Below, piece after piece: positions 15,777-29,000 of a DNA stretch of 64,000 nt; the first letter of the stretch is position 1; each line of letters opens with the position of its first letter. The stretch covers positions 24,260,201 through 24,324,200 of the forward strand of contig CM069589.1 of assembly GCA_035771175.1 (NCBI GenBank), written 5' to 3'. Both the position numbers and the translations under genes were made by a program. This DNA is from Paratinospora sagittata. Taxonomy: Eukaryota > Streptophyta > Magnoliopsida > Ranunculales > Menispermaceae. The notes under the pieces are model-generated. The model worked only from the letters and a program-made list of their open reading frames with translations. It was not told the DNA's origin and did not search any database.

Positions 15777-18700
15777 CCGACTCCAATTTTAGTGGATGCA
15801 CATTCCTTGGAAAGAAGAAGAAACAATAGTTTCAACGCCATTTTATTAACTCATTCCAGTGTCGGGAGTAAACTGTAAGTCAATTAGAATTTTTCTTATC
15901 GATTCATACGAGAAGTAATTGAATGATCGGTGTGAAACTTTAAAATAACCACAACTTTTTCAAATAGGAAGAGTTACTCAAATCAAAGTCGGGATGAAGA
16001 GTTACTGCTATTTGAACTTTTCGTCTTGATTATTTCGATAAGTAAGTTGATTGATCGGAAAAAAACATTCAAATAGCCATAACATTTTATTCTTGTCTCC
16101 GATTTGATTGATTGATAATGCGTTGCAAAGAGGAAGAAACGATATTTTAAAAGTCTTTTGATTAACTCAAATCATATTTCGAAAGAAATGGTTGCAACTT
16201 TTTGAATGTTGATCGCTGATTAGATTCATAAGTACGTTTGTCAATGAGTAACAAACATTCAAATAGACATAACGTTTTCTTCCGGACTCCGATTTGAGTG
16301 ATTGCACATTCCTTGGAAAAAAGAAGAAACAATATTTTCACCGCCTTTTTATTAACTCATATTACTGTCATGATTAAGCTGTAAGTCCGTTTGAATTTTT
16401 CTTATCCATTCAATTGAGAAGTAGTTGAATGATCGGTTTGAAACTTTAAAATAACCACAACTTTTTCATTTTGACTCCAATTTGTGTGATTGAACATGCG
16501 TTAGAAATTGGAAGAAAAGGCATTTTCAATTCTTTTTCACTCCTTCAAACCAAAGTCGGGATAAAAAGTTTTTGCTTTTTGAACATTTCTTCACGATTTG
16601 GTCGATATGTAAGTTGATTGATCGGGATAAAATATTCAAATAGCCATAACATTTTATTCCTGACTCCAGTTTGAGTGATTGAAAATGCGTTAAAAAGCGG
16701 AACAAACGATATTTTAAACGCCTTTCGAATAACTCAAATCATACTTCCAAGGAAATGGCTAAGGCTTTTTTATTTTGATTGCTGATTAGATTCATAAGTA
16801 CGGTGGTCAATGGGTAACAAACATTAAAATAGATATAACGTTTTCTTCCGGACTCCAATTTGAGCGAATGCACATTCCTTGGAAAGAAGAAGAAACAATA
16901 TTTTCAACGCCTTTTTATTAACTCATATCAGTGTCCGGATTAAACTGTAAGGCTATTTGAATTTTTCTTTTCGATTCATACGAGAAGTAATTGAATGATC
17001 GGTGTGTAACTTTAAAATAACCATAACTTTTTCATTCTGACTCCAATTTGTCTAATTGAACATGCGTTAGAAATTGAAAGAAAAGGCATTTTCAATTCTT
17101 TTTCACTCCTTCAAATCAAAGTCGGGATAAAAAGTTTTGGCTTTTTGAACATTTCTTCACGATTTGGTCGATATGTAAGTTGATTGATCGGGATAAAATA
17201 TTCAAATAGCAATAACATTTTATTCCCGACTCCAGTTTGAGTGATTGAAAATGCGTTGAAAAGAGGAAGAAACGATATTTTAAACGCCTTTTGCATAACT
17301 CAAATCATACTTCCAAAGAAATGGCTAAGGCTTTTTGATTTTGATTGCTGATTAGATTCATAAGTATTGTGGTCAATGGGTAACAAACATTAAAATAGAC
17401 AAAACGTTTTCTTTCCGACTCCAATTTTAGTGAATGCACATTCCTTGGAAAGAAGAAAAAATAATAGTTTCAACGCCATTTTATTAACTCATTCCAGTGT
17501 CGGGAGTAAACTGTAAGTCAATTAGAATTTTTCTTATCGATTCATACGAGAAGTAATTGAATGATCGGTGTGAAACTTTAAAATAACCACAACTTTTTCA
17601 TTTTGACTCCAATTTTTGGGATTGAACACGCGTTAGAAATTGGAAGAAAGGACATTTTCAATTCTTTTTCAATGACTCAAATCAAAGTCGGGATGAAAAT
17701 TTACTGCTATTTGAACTTTTCGTCATGATTATTTCGATAAGTAAGTTGATTGATCGGTAAAAAACATTCAAATAGCCATAACATTTTATTCTTGTCTCCG
17801 ATTTGAGGGATTGATAATGCGTTGCAAAGAGGAAGAAACGAAATTTTAAAAGTCTTTTGATTAACTCAAATCATATTTCGAATGAAATGGTTGCAACTTT
17901 TTGAATGTTGATCGCTGATTAGATTCATAAGTACGTTTGTCAATGAGCAATAAATATTCAAATAGACATAACGTTTTCTTCCGGACTCCGATTTTAGTGA
18001 TTGCACATTCCTTGGAAAAAAGAAGAAACAATATTTTCAACGCCTTTTTATTAACTCATATTAATGTCAGGATTAAACTGTAAGTCCATTTGAATTTTTC
18101 TTATCCATTCAATTGAGAAGTAATTGAATGATCGGTGTGAAACTTTAAAATAACCACAACTTTTTCATTTTGACTCCAATTTGTGTGATTGAACATGCTT
18201 TAGAAATTGGAAGAAAAGGCATTTTCAATTGTTTTTCACTCCTTCAAATCAAAGTCGGGATAAAAAGTTTTGGCTTTTTGAACATTTCTTCACGATTTGG
18301 TCGATATGTAAGTTGATTGATCGGGATAAAATATTCAAATTGCCATAACATTTCATTCCTGACTCCAGTTTGAGTGATTGAAAATGCGTTGAAAAGAGGA
18401 ACAAACGATATTTTAAACGTCTTTCGAATAACTCAAATCATATTTCCAAAGAAATGGCTAAGGCTTTTTTATTTTGATTGCTGATTAGATTCATAAGTAC
18501 GGTGGTCAATGGGTAACAAACATTAAAATAGGCATAACGTTTTCTTCCGGACTCCAATTTGAGTGAATGCACATTCCTTGGAAAGAAGAAGAAACAATAT
18601 TTTCAACGCCTTTTTATTTACTCATATCTCCGGACTCCAATTTGAGTGAATGCACATTCCTTGGAAAGAAGAAGAAACAATATTTTCAACGCCTTTTTAT

Positions 18701-20299
18701 TAACTCATATCAATGTCCGGATTAAACTGTAAGTCTATTTGAATTTTTCTTATCGATTCATACGAGAAGTAATTGAATGATCGGTGTGTAACTTTAAAAT
18801 AACCATAACTTTTTCATTCTGACTCCAATTTGTCTAATTGAACATGCGTTAGAAATTGGAAGAAAAGGCATTTTCAATTCCTTTTCACTCCTTCAAATCA
18901 AAGTCGGGATAAAAAGTATTGGCTTTTTGAACATTTCTTCACGATTTGGTCGATATGTAAGTTGATTGATCGGGATAAAATATTCAAATAGCCATGACAT
19001 TTTATTCCCGACTCCAGTTTGAGGGATTGAAAATGCGTTGAAAAGAGGAAGAAACGATATTTTAAACGCCTTTTGAATAAGTCAAATCATACTTCCAAAG
19101 AAATGGCTAAGGCTTTTTGATTTTGATTGCTGATTAGATTCATAAGTATTGTGGTCAATGGGTAACAAACATTAAAATAGACAAAACGTTTTCTTTCCGA
19201 CTCCAATTTTAGTGAATGCACATTCCTTGGAAAGAAGAAGAAACAATAGTTTCAACGCCATTTTATTAACTCATTCCAGTGTCAGGAGTAAACTGTATGT
19301 CAATTAGAATTTTTCTTATCGATTCATACGAGAAGTAATTGAATGATCGGTGTGAAACTTTAAAATAACCACAACTTTTTCATTTTGACTCCAATTTTTG
19401 TGATTGAACACGCGTTAGAAATAGGAAGAAAAGACATTTTCAATTCTTTTTCAATGACTCAAATCAAAGTCGGGATGAAGAGTTACTGCTATTTGAACTT
19501 TTCGTCATGATTATTTCGATAAGTAAGTTGATTGATCGGAAAAAAACATTCAAATAGCCATAACATTTTATTCTTGTCTCCGATTTGAGTGATTGATAAT
19601 GCGTTGCAAAGAGGAAGAAACGATATTTTAAAAGTCTTTTGATTAACTCAAATCATATTTCGAAAGAAATGGTTGCAACTTTTTGAATGTTGATCGCTGA
19701 TTAGATTCATAAGTACGTTTGTCAATGAATAACAAACATTCAATTAGACATAACGTTTTCTTCCGGACTCCGATTTGAGTGATTGCACATTCCTTGGAAA
19801 AAAGAAGAAACAATATTTTCAACGCCTTTTTATTAACTCATATTAATGTCATGATTAAACTGTAAGTCCATTTGAATTTTTCTTATCCATTCAATTGAGA
19901 AGTAATTGAATGATCGGTGTGAAACTTTAAAACAACCACAACTTTTTCATTTTGCTCCAATTTGTGTGATTGAACATGCATTAGAAATTGGAAGAAAAGG
20001 CATTTTCAATTGTTTTTCACTCCTTCAAATCAAAGTCGGGATAAAAAGTTTTGGCTTTTTGAACATTTCTTCACGATTTGGTCGATATGTAAGTTGATTG
20101 ATCGGGATAAAATATTCAAATAGCCATAACATTTTATTCCTGACTCCAGTTTGAGTGATTGAAAATGCGTTGAAAAGAGGAGCAAACGATATTTTAAAAG
20201 TCTTTCGAATAACTCAAATCATACTTCCAAAGAAATGGCTAAGGCTTTTTTATTTTGATTGCTGATTAGATTCATAAGTACGGTGGTCAATGGGTAACA

Positions 20300-23200
20300 A
20301 ACATTAAAATAGGCATAACGTTTTCTTCCGGACTCCAATTTGAGTGAATGCACATTCCTTGGAAAGAAGAAGAAACAATATTTTCAATGCCTTTTTATTA
20401 ACTCATATTAATGTCAGGATTAAACTGTAAGTCCATTTGAATTTTTCTTATCCATTCAATCGAGAAGTAATTGAATGATCGGTTTGAAACTTTAAAATAA
20501 CCACAACTTTTTCATTTTGACTCCAATTTGTGTGATTGAACATGCGTTAGAAATTGGAAGAAAAGGCATTTTCAATTGTTTTTCAGTCCTTCAACTCAAA
20601 GTCGGGATAAAAAGTTTTGGCTTTTTGAACATTTCTTCACGATTTGGTCGATATGTAAGTTGATTGATCTGGATAAAATATTCAAATAGCCATAACATTT
20701 TATTCCTGACTCCAGTTTGAGTGATTGAAAATGCGTTGAAAAGAGGAAGAAACGATATTTTAAACGCCTTTTGATTAACTCAAATCATACTTCCAAAGAA
20801 ATGGCTAAGGCTTTTTGATTTTGATTGCTGATTAGATTCATAAGTACGGTGGTCAATGGGTAACAAACATTAAAATAGCCATAACGTTTTCTTCCGGACT
20901 CCAATTTGAGTGAATGCACATTCCTTGGAAAGAAGAAGAAACAATATTTTCAATGCCTTTTTATTAACTCATATTAATGTCAGGATTAAACTGTAAGTCC
21001 ATTTGAATTTTTCTTATCCATTCAATCGAGAAGTAATTGAATGATCGGTTTGAAACTTTAAAATAACCACAACTTTTTCATTTTGACTCCAATTTGTGTG
21101 ATTGAAAATGCGTTAGAAATAGGAAGAAAAGACATTTTCAAATCTTTTTCAATTATTCAAATCTAAGTCGGGATGAAAAGTTACTACTATTGGAACTTTT
21201 CGTCATGATTATTTCGATAAGTAAGTTGATTGATCGGCAAAAAACATTCAAATAGCCATAACATTTTAATCTTGTCTCCGATTTGAGTGATTGATAATGC
21301 GTTGTAAAGAGGAAGAAATGATATTTTAAAAGTCTTTTGATTAACTCAAATCATATTTCAAAAAAAATGGTTACAACTTTTTGAATGTTGATCGCAGATT
21401 AGATTCTTAAGTACGTTTGTCAATGAGTAACAAACAATCAAATAGACATAACGTTTTCTTCCGGACTCCGATTTGAGTGATTGCACATTCCTTGGAAAGA
21501 AGAAGAAACAATATTTTCAACGCCTTTTTATTAACTCATATTAATGTCAGGATTAAACTGTAAGTCCATTTGAATTTTTCTTATCCATTCAATTGAGAAG
21601 TAATTGAATGATCGGTGTGAAACTTTAAAATAACCACAACTTTTTCATTTTGACTCCAATTTGTGTGATTGAACATGCATTAGAAATTGGAAGAAAAGGC
21701 ATTTTCAATTGTTTTTCACTCCTTCAAATCAAAGTCGGGATGAGAAGTTTTGGCTTTTTGAACATTTCTTCACGATTTGGTCGATATGTAAGTTGATTGA
21801 TCGGGATAAAATATTCAAATAGCCATAACATTTTATTCCCGACTCCAGTTTGAGGGATTGAAAATGCCTTGAAAAGAGGAAGAAACGATATTTTAAACGC
21901 CTTTTGAATAACTCAAATCATACTTCCAAAGAAATGGCTAAGGCTTTTTTATTTTGATTGCTGATTAGATTCATAAGTACGGTGGTCAATGGGTAACAAA
22001 CATTAAAATAGGCATAACGTTTTCTTCCGGACTCCAATTTTAGTGAATGCAGATTCCTTGGAAAGAAGAAGAAACAATATTTTCAACGCCTTTTTATTAA
22101 CTCATATCAGTGTCCGGATTAAACTGTAAGTCTATTTGAATTTTTCTTATCGATTCATACGAGAAGTAATTGAATGATCGGTGTGTAACTTTAAAATAAC
22201 CATAACTTTTTCATTCTGACTCCAATTTGTCTAATTGAACATGCGTTAGAAATTGGAAGAAAAGGCATTTTCAAATGTTTTTCACTCCTTCAAATCAAAG
22301 TCGGGATAAAAAGTTTTGGCTTTTTAAACATTTCTTCACGATTTGGTCGATATGTAAGTTGATTGATCGGGATAAAATATTCAAATAGCCATAACATTTT
22401 ATTCCCGACTCCAGTTTGAGTGATTGAAAATGCCTTGAAAAGGGGAAGAAACGATATTTTAAACGCCTTTTGCATAACTCAAATCATACTTCCAAAGAAA
22501 TGGCTAAGGCTTTTTGATTTTGATTGCTGATTAGATTCATAAGTATTGTGGTCAATGGGTAACAAACATTAAAATAGACATAACGTTTTTTTCCGACTCC
22601 AATTTTAGTGAATGCACATTCCTTGGAAAGAAGAAGAAACAATAGTTTCAACGCCATTTTATTAACTCATTCCAGTGTCGGGAGTAAACTGTAAGTCAAT
22701 TAGAATTTTTCTTATCGATTCATACGAGAAGTAATTGAATGATCGGTGTGAAACTTTAAAATAAACACAACTTTTTCATTTTGACTCCAATTTTTGTGAT
22801 TGAACACGCGTTAGAAATAGGAAGAAAGGACATTTTCAATTCTTTTTCAAGGACTCAAATCAAAGTCGGGATGAAGTGTTACTGCTATTGGAACTTTTCG
22901 TCTTGATTATTTCGATAAGTATGTTGATTGATCGGAAAAAAACATTCAAATAGCCATAACATTTTATTCTTGTCTCCGATTTGAGTGATTGATAATGCGT
23001 TGCAAAGAGGAAGAAATGATATTTTAAAAGTCTTTTGATTAACTCAAATCATATTTCGAAAAAAATGGTTACAACTTTTTGAATGTTGATCGCAGATTAG
23101 ATTCATAGGTACGTTTGTCAAAGAGTAACAAACATTCAAATAGACGTAACGTTTTCTTCCGGACTCCGATTTGAGTGATTACACATTCCTTGGAAAGAAG

Positions 23201-26000
23201 AAGAAACAATATTTTCAACGCCTTTTTATTAACTCATATTAATGTCAGGATTAAACTGTAAGTCCATTTGAATTTTTCTTATCCATTCAATTGAGAAGTA
23301 ATTGAATGATCGGTGTGAAACTTTAAAATAACCACAACTTTTTCATTTTGACTCCAATTTGTGTGATTGAACATGCGTTAGAAATTGGAAGAAAAGGCAT
23401 TTTCAATTGTTTTTCACTCCTTCAAATCAAAGTCGGGATAAAAAGTTTTGGCTTTTTGAACATTTCTTCACGATTTGGTCGATATGAAAGTTGATTGATC
23501 GGGATAAAATATTCAAATAGCCATAACATTTTATTCCCGACTCCAGTTTGAGTGATTGAAAATGCGTTGAAAAGAGGAAGAAACGATATTTTAAACGTCA
23601 TTTGAATAATTCAAATCATACTTCCAAAGAAATGGCTAAGGCTTTTTGATTTTGATTGCTGATTAGATTCATAAGTACTGTGGTCAATGGGTAACAAACA
23701 TTAAAATAGCCATAACGTTTTCTTCCGGACTCCAATTTTAGTGAATGCGCATTCCTTGGAAAGAAGAAGAAACAATAGTTTCAACGCCATTTTATTAACT
23801 CATATCAGTGTCAGGATTAAACTGTAAGTCTATTAGAATTTTTCTTATCGATTCATACCAGAAGTAATTGAATGATCGGTGTGACACTTTAAAATAAACA
23901 CAACTTTTTCATTTTGACACCAATTTTTGTGATTGAACACGCGTTAGAAATAGGAAGAAAAGACATTTTCAATTCTTTTTCAATGACTCAAATCAAACTC
24001 GGGATGAAAAATTACTGCTATTTAAACTTTTCGTCATGATTATTTCGATAAGTAAGTTGATTGATCGGCAAAAAACATTCAAATAGCCATAACATTTTAT
24101 TCTTGTCTCCGATTTGAGTGATTGATAATGCGTTGCAAAGAAGAAGAAACGATATTTTAAACGTCTTCTGATTAACTCAAATAATATTTCGAAAGAAATG
24201 GTTACAACTTTTTGAATGTTGATCGCTGATTAGATTCATAAGTACCTTTGTCAATGAGTAACAAACATTCAAATAGACATAACGTTTTCTTCCAGACTCC
24301 GATTTGAGTGATTGCACATTCCTTGGAAAGAAGAAGAAACAATATTTTCAACGCCTTTTTATTAACTCATATTAATGTCAGGATTAAACTGTAAGTCCAT
24401 TTGAATTTTTATTATCCATTCAATCGAGAAGTAATTGAATGATCGGTTTGAAACTTTAAAATAACCACAACTTTTTCATTTTGACTCCAATTTGTGTGAT
24501 TGAACATGCGTTAGAAATTGGAAGAAAAGGCATTTTCAATTGTTTTTCACTCCTTCAACTCAAAGTCGGGATAAAAAGTTTTGGCTTTTTGAACATTTCT
24601 TCACGATTTGGTCGATAAGTAAGTTGATTGATCTGGATAAAATATTCAAATAGCCATAACATTTTATTCCTGACTCCAGTTTGAGTGATTGAAAATGCGT
24701 TGAAAAGAGGAAGAAACGATATTTTAAACGCCTTTTGATTAACTCAAATCATACTTCCAAAGAAATGGCTAAGGCTTTTTGATTTTGATTGCTGATTAGA
24801 TTCATAAGTACGGTGGTCAATGGGTAACAAACATTAAAATAGCCATAACGTTTTCTTCCGGACTCCAATTTTAGTGAATGCACATTCCTTGGAAAGAAGA
24901 AGAAACAATAGTTTCAACGCCATTTTATTAACTCATATCAGTGTCAGGATTAAACTGTAAGTCTATTAGAATTTTTCTTATCGATTCATACCAGAAGTAA
25001 TTGAATGATCGGTGTGAGACTTTAAAATAACCACAACTTTTTCATTTTGACACCAATTTTTGTGATTGAACACGCGTTAGAAATAGGAAGAAAAGACATT
25101 TTCAATTCTTTTTCAATGACTCAAATCAAACTCGCGATGAAAAGTTACTGCTATTTGAACTTTTCGTCATGATTATTTCGATAAGTAAGTTGATTGATCG
25201 GCAAAAAACATTCAAATAGCCATAACATTTTATTCTTCTCTCCGATTTGAGTGATTGATAATGCGTTGCAAAGACGAAGAAACGATATTTTAAACGTCTT
25301 TTTATTAACTCAAATAATATTTCGAAAGAAATGGTTACAACTTTTTGAATGTTGATCGCTGATTAGATTCATAAGTACATTTGTCAATGAGTAACAAACA
25401 TTCAAATAGACATAACGTTTTCTTCCGGACTCCAATTTGAGTGATTGCACATTCCTTGGAAAGAAGAAGAAACAATATTTTCAACGCCTTTTTATGAACT
25501 CATATTAATGTCAGGATTAAACTGTAAGTCCATTTGAATTTTTATTATCCATTTAATCGAGAAGTAATTGAATGATCGGTTTGAAACTTTAAAATAACCA
25601 CAACTTTTTCATTTTGACTCCAATTTGTGTGATTGAAAATGCGTTAGAAATTGGAAGAAAAGGCATTTTCAATTGTTTTTCACTCCATCAACTCAAAGTC
25701 GGGATAAAAAGTTTTGGCTTTTTGAACAATTCTTCACGATTTCGTCGATATGTAAGTTGATTGATCGGGATAAAATATTCAAATAGCCATAACATTTTAT
25801 TCCTGACTCCAGTTTGAGTGATTTAAAATGCGTTAAAAAGAGGGAGAAACGATATTTTAAACTCCTTTTGAATAACTCAAATCATACTTCCAAAGAAATG
25901 GCTAAGGCTTTTTGATTTTGATTGCTGATTAGATTCATAAGTATTGTGGTCAATGGGTAACAAACATTAAAATAGACATAACGTTTTCTTTCCGACTCCA
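20300..26000. repeat. Satellite domain II: transition zone, mixed HOR order
   Basis: The TCCGACTCCA marker jumps to 22592 and 25991, spacings of 3396 and 3399 (18 monomers). A trimer is duplicated at 566 bp: TGAGTGAATG at 20341 and 20907, both followed by the rare variant TTTTCAATGCC. A 1,133-bp (6-mer) offset is seen between 24191 and 25324. The A-B-C order continues unbroken. Boundaries are approximate. Confidence 0.75.
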
Positions 26001-29000
26001 ATTTTAGTGAATGCACATTCCTTGGAAAGAAGAAGAAACAATATTTTAAACGCCTTTTTATTAACTCATATCAGTGTCGGGATTAAACTGTAAGTCTATT
26101 TGAATTTTTCTTCTCGATTCATACGAGAAGTAATTGAATGATCGGTGTGAAACTTTAAAATAACCATAACTTTTTCATTCTGACTCCAATTTGTGTGATT
26201 GAAAATGCGTTAGAAATAGGAAGAAAAGACATTTTCAATTCGTTTTCAATTACTCAAATCAAAGTCAGAATGAAAAGTTACGGCAATTTGAACTTTTCGT
26301 CTCGATTTATTTGATAAGTAAGTTGATTGATCGGGAAAAATCTTTGAAATAGCCATAACATTTTATTCTCGACTTCGATTTTAGTGATTGAAAATGCGTT
26401 AGAAAAAAGAAGAAACGATATTTTAAATGACTTTTGAATAACTCAAATCGTATTTCGAAAGAAATGGTTACGACTTTGTGATTTTGATTGCTGATTAGAT
26501 TCATAAGTACGTTGGTCAATGGTAACAAACATTCAAATAGCCATAACGTTTTCTTCTGGACTCTGATTTGAGTGAATGCACATTCCTTAGAAAGAAGAAG
26601 AAACAATATTTTCAACGCCTTTTTATTAACTCATATCAGTGTCCGGATTAAACTATAAGTCTATTTGAATTTTTCTTACCAATTGAATCGAGAAGTAATT
26701 GAATGATCGGTGTGAAACTTTAAAATAACCACAACTTCTTTCATTCTGACTCCAATTTGTGTGATTGAACATGCGTTTGAAATAGGAAGAAAATACATTT
26801 TATATTCTTTTTCTATTACTAAAATCAAAGACGGGAGGACAAGTTACTGCTATTTGAAATTTTCGTCACGATTTTTTCGATAAGTAAGTTGATTGATCGG
26901 CAAAAAACATTCAAATAGCCATAACATTTTATTCCTGACTCCAGTTTGAGTGATTGAAAATGCGTTGAAAAGAGGAAGAAACGATATTTTAAACGTCTTT
27001 TGAATAACTCAAATCATACTTCCAAAGAAATGGCTAAGGCTTTTTGATTTTGATTGCTGATTAGATTCATAAGTACTGTGGTCAATGGGTAACAAACATT
27101 AAAATAGCATAACGTTTTCTTCCGGACTCCAATTTTAGTGAATGCACATTCCTTGGAAAGAAGAAGAAACAATAGTTTCAACGCCATTTTATTAACTCAT
27201 ATCAGTGTCAGGATTAAACTGTAAGTCTATTAGAATTTTTCTTATCGATTCATACCAGAAGTAATTGAATGATCGGTGTGAAACTTTAAAATAACCACAA
27301 TTTTTTCATTTTGACACCAATTTTTGTGATTGAACACGCGTTAGAAATAGGAAGAAAAGACATTTTCAATTCTTTTTCAATGACTCAAATCAAACTCGCG
27401 AAGAAAAGTTACTGCTATTTGAACTTTTCGCCATGATTATTTCGATAAGTAAGTTGATTGATCGGCAAAAAACATTCAAATAGCCATAACATTTTATTCT
27501 TGTCTCCGATTTGAGTGATTGATAATGCGTTGCAAAGACGAAGAAACGATATTTTAAACGTCTTTTGATTAACTCAAATAATATTTCGAAAGAAATGGTT
27601 CCAACTTTTTGAATGTTGATCGCTGATTAGATTCATAAGTACATTTGTCAATGAGTAACAAACATTCAAATAGACATACCGTTTTCTTCCGGACTCCAAT
27701 TTGAGTGATTGCACATTCCTTGGAAAGAAGAAGAAACAATATTTTCAACGCCTTTTTATTAACTCATATTAATGTCAGGATTAAACTGTAAGTCCATTTG
27801 AATTTTTATTATCCATTTAATCGAGAAGTAATTGAATGATCGGTTTGAAACTTTAAAATAACCACAACTTTTTCATTTTGACTCCAATTTGTGTGATTGA
27901 ACATGCGTTAGAAATTGGAAGAAAAGGCATTTTCAATTGTTTTTCACTCCATCAACTCAAAGTCGGGATAAAAAGTTTTGGCTTTTTGAACATTTCTTCA
28001 CGATTTGGTCGATATGTAAGTTGATTGATCGGGATAAAATATTCAAATAGCCAGAACATTTTATTCCTGACTCCAGTTTGAGTGATTGAAAATGCGTTGA
28101 AAAGAGGAAGAAACGATATTTTAAACTCCTTTTGAATAACTCAAATCATACTTCCAAAGAAATGGCTAAGGCTTTTTGATTTTGATTGCTGATTAGATTC
28201 ATAAGTATTGTGGTCAATGGGTAACAAACATTAAAATAGACATAACGTTTTCTTTCCGACTCCAATTTTAGTGAATGCACATTCCTTGGAGAGAAGAAGA
28301 AACAATATTTGCAACGCCTTTTTATTAACTCATATCAGTGTCGGGATTAAACTGAAAGTCTATTTGAATTTTTCTTCTCGATTCATACGAGAAGTAATTG
28401 AATGATCGGTGTGAAACTTTAAAATAACCATAACTTTTTCATTCTGACTCCAGTTTGTGTGATTGAAAATGCGTTAGAAATAGGAAGAAAAGACATTTTC
28501 AATTCGTTTTTAATTACTCAAATCAAAGTCAGAATGAAAAGTTACGGCAATTTGAACTTTTCGTCTCGATTTATTTGATAAGTAAGTTGATTGATCGGGA
28601 AAAATCTTTGAAATAGCCATAACATTTTATTCCCGACTTCGATTTTAGTGATTGAAAATGCGTTACAAAGAGGAAGAAACGATATTTTAAATGACTTTTG
28701 AATAACTCAAATCGTATTTCGAAAGAAATGGTTACGACTTTGTGATTTTGATTGCTGATTAGATTCATAAGTACGTCGGTCAATGGGTAACAAACATTCA
28801 AATAGCCATAACGTTTTCTTCTGGACTCTGATTTGAGTGAATGCACATTCCTTAGAAAGAAGAAGAAACAATATTTTCAACGCCTTTTTATTAACTCATA
28901 TCAGTGTCCGGATTAAACTGTAAGTCTATTTGAATTTTTCTTACCAATTGAATCGAGAAGTAATTGAATGATCGGTGTGAAACTTTAAAATAACCACAAC

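Larger units (their letters stand above)
1..20300. repeat. Satellite domain I: 9-mer HOR (~1.70/1.78 kb)
   Basis: The marker TCCGACTCCA in one C monomer recurs at 161, 1859, 3641, 5421, 7119, 8818, 10600, 12380, 14078, 15776, 17414 and 19196. Spacings are 1698 (nine monomers) or about 1781 (nine monomers plus an 83-bp partial duplication). One unit is 1638 because of a ~60-bp deletion near 15961. The right edge is approximate and is placed where the marker spacing changes. Confidence 0.88.

Noticed and set aside
15473..22475. 61- to 63-residue ORFs in the 9-mer domain (15473, 17111, 19906, 22290)
   Set aside because: Chance open frames in satellite DNA that follow the repeat phase on either strand.
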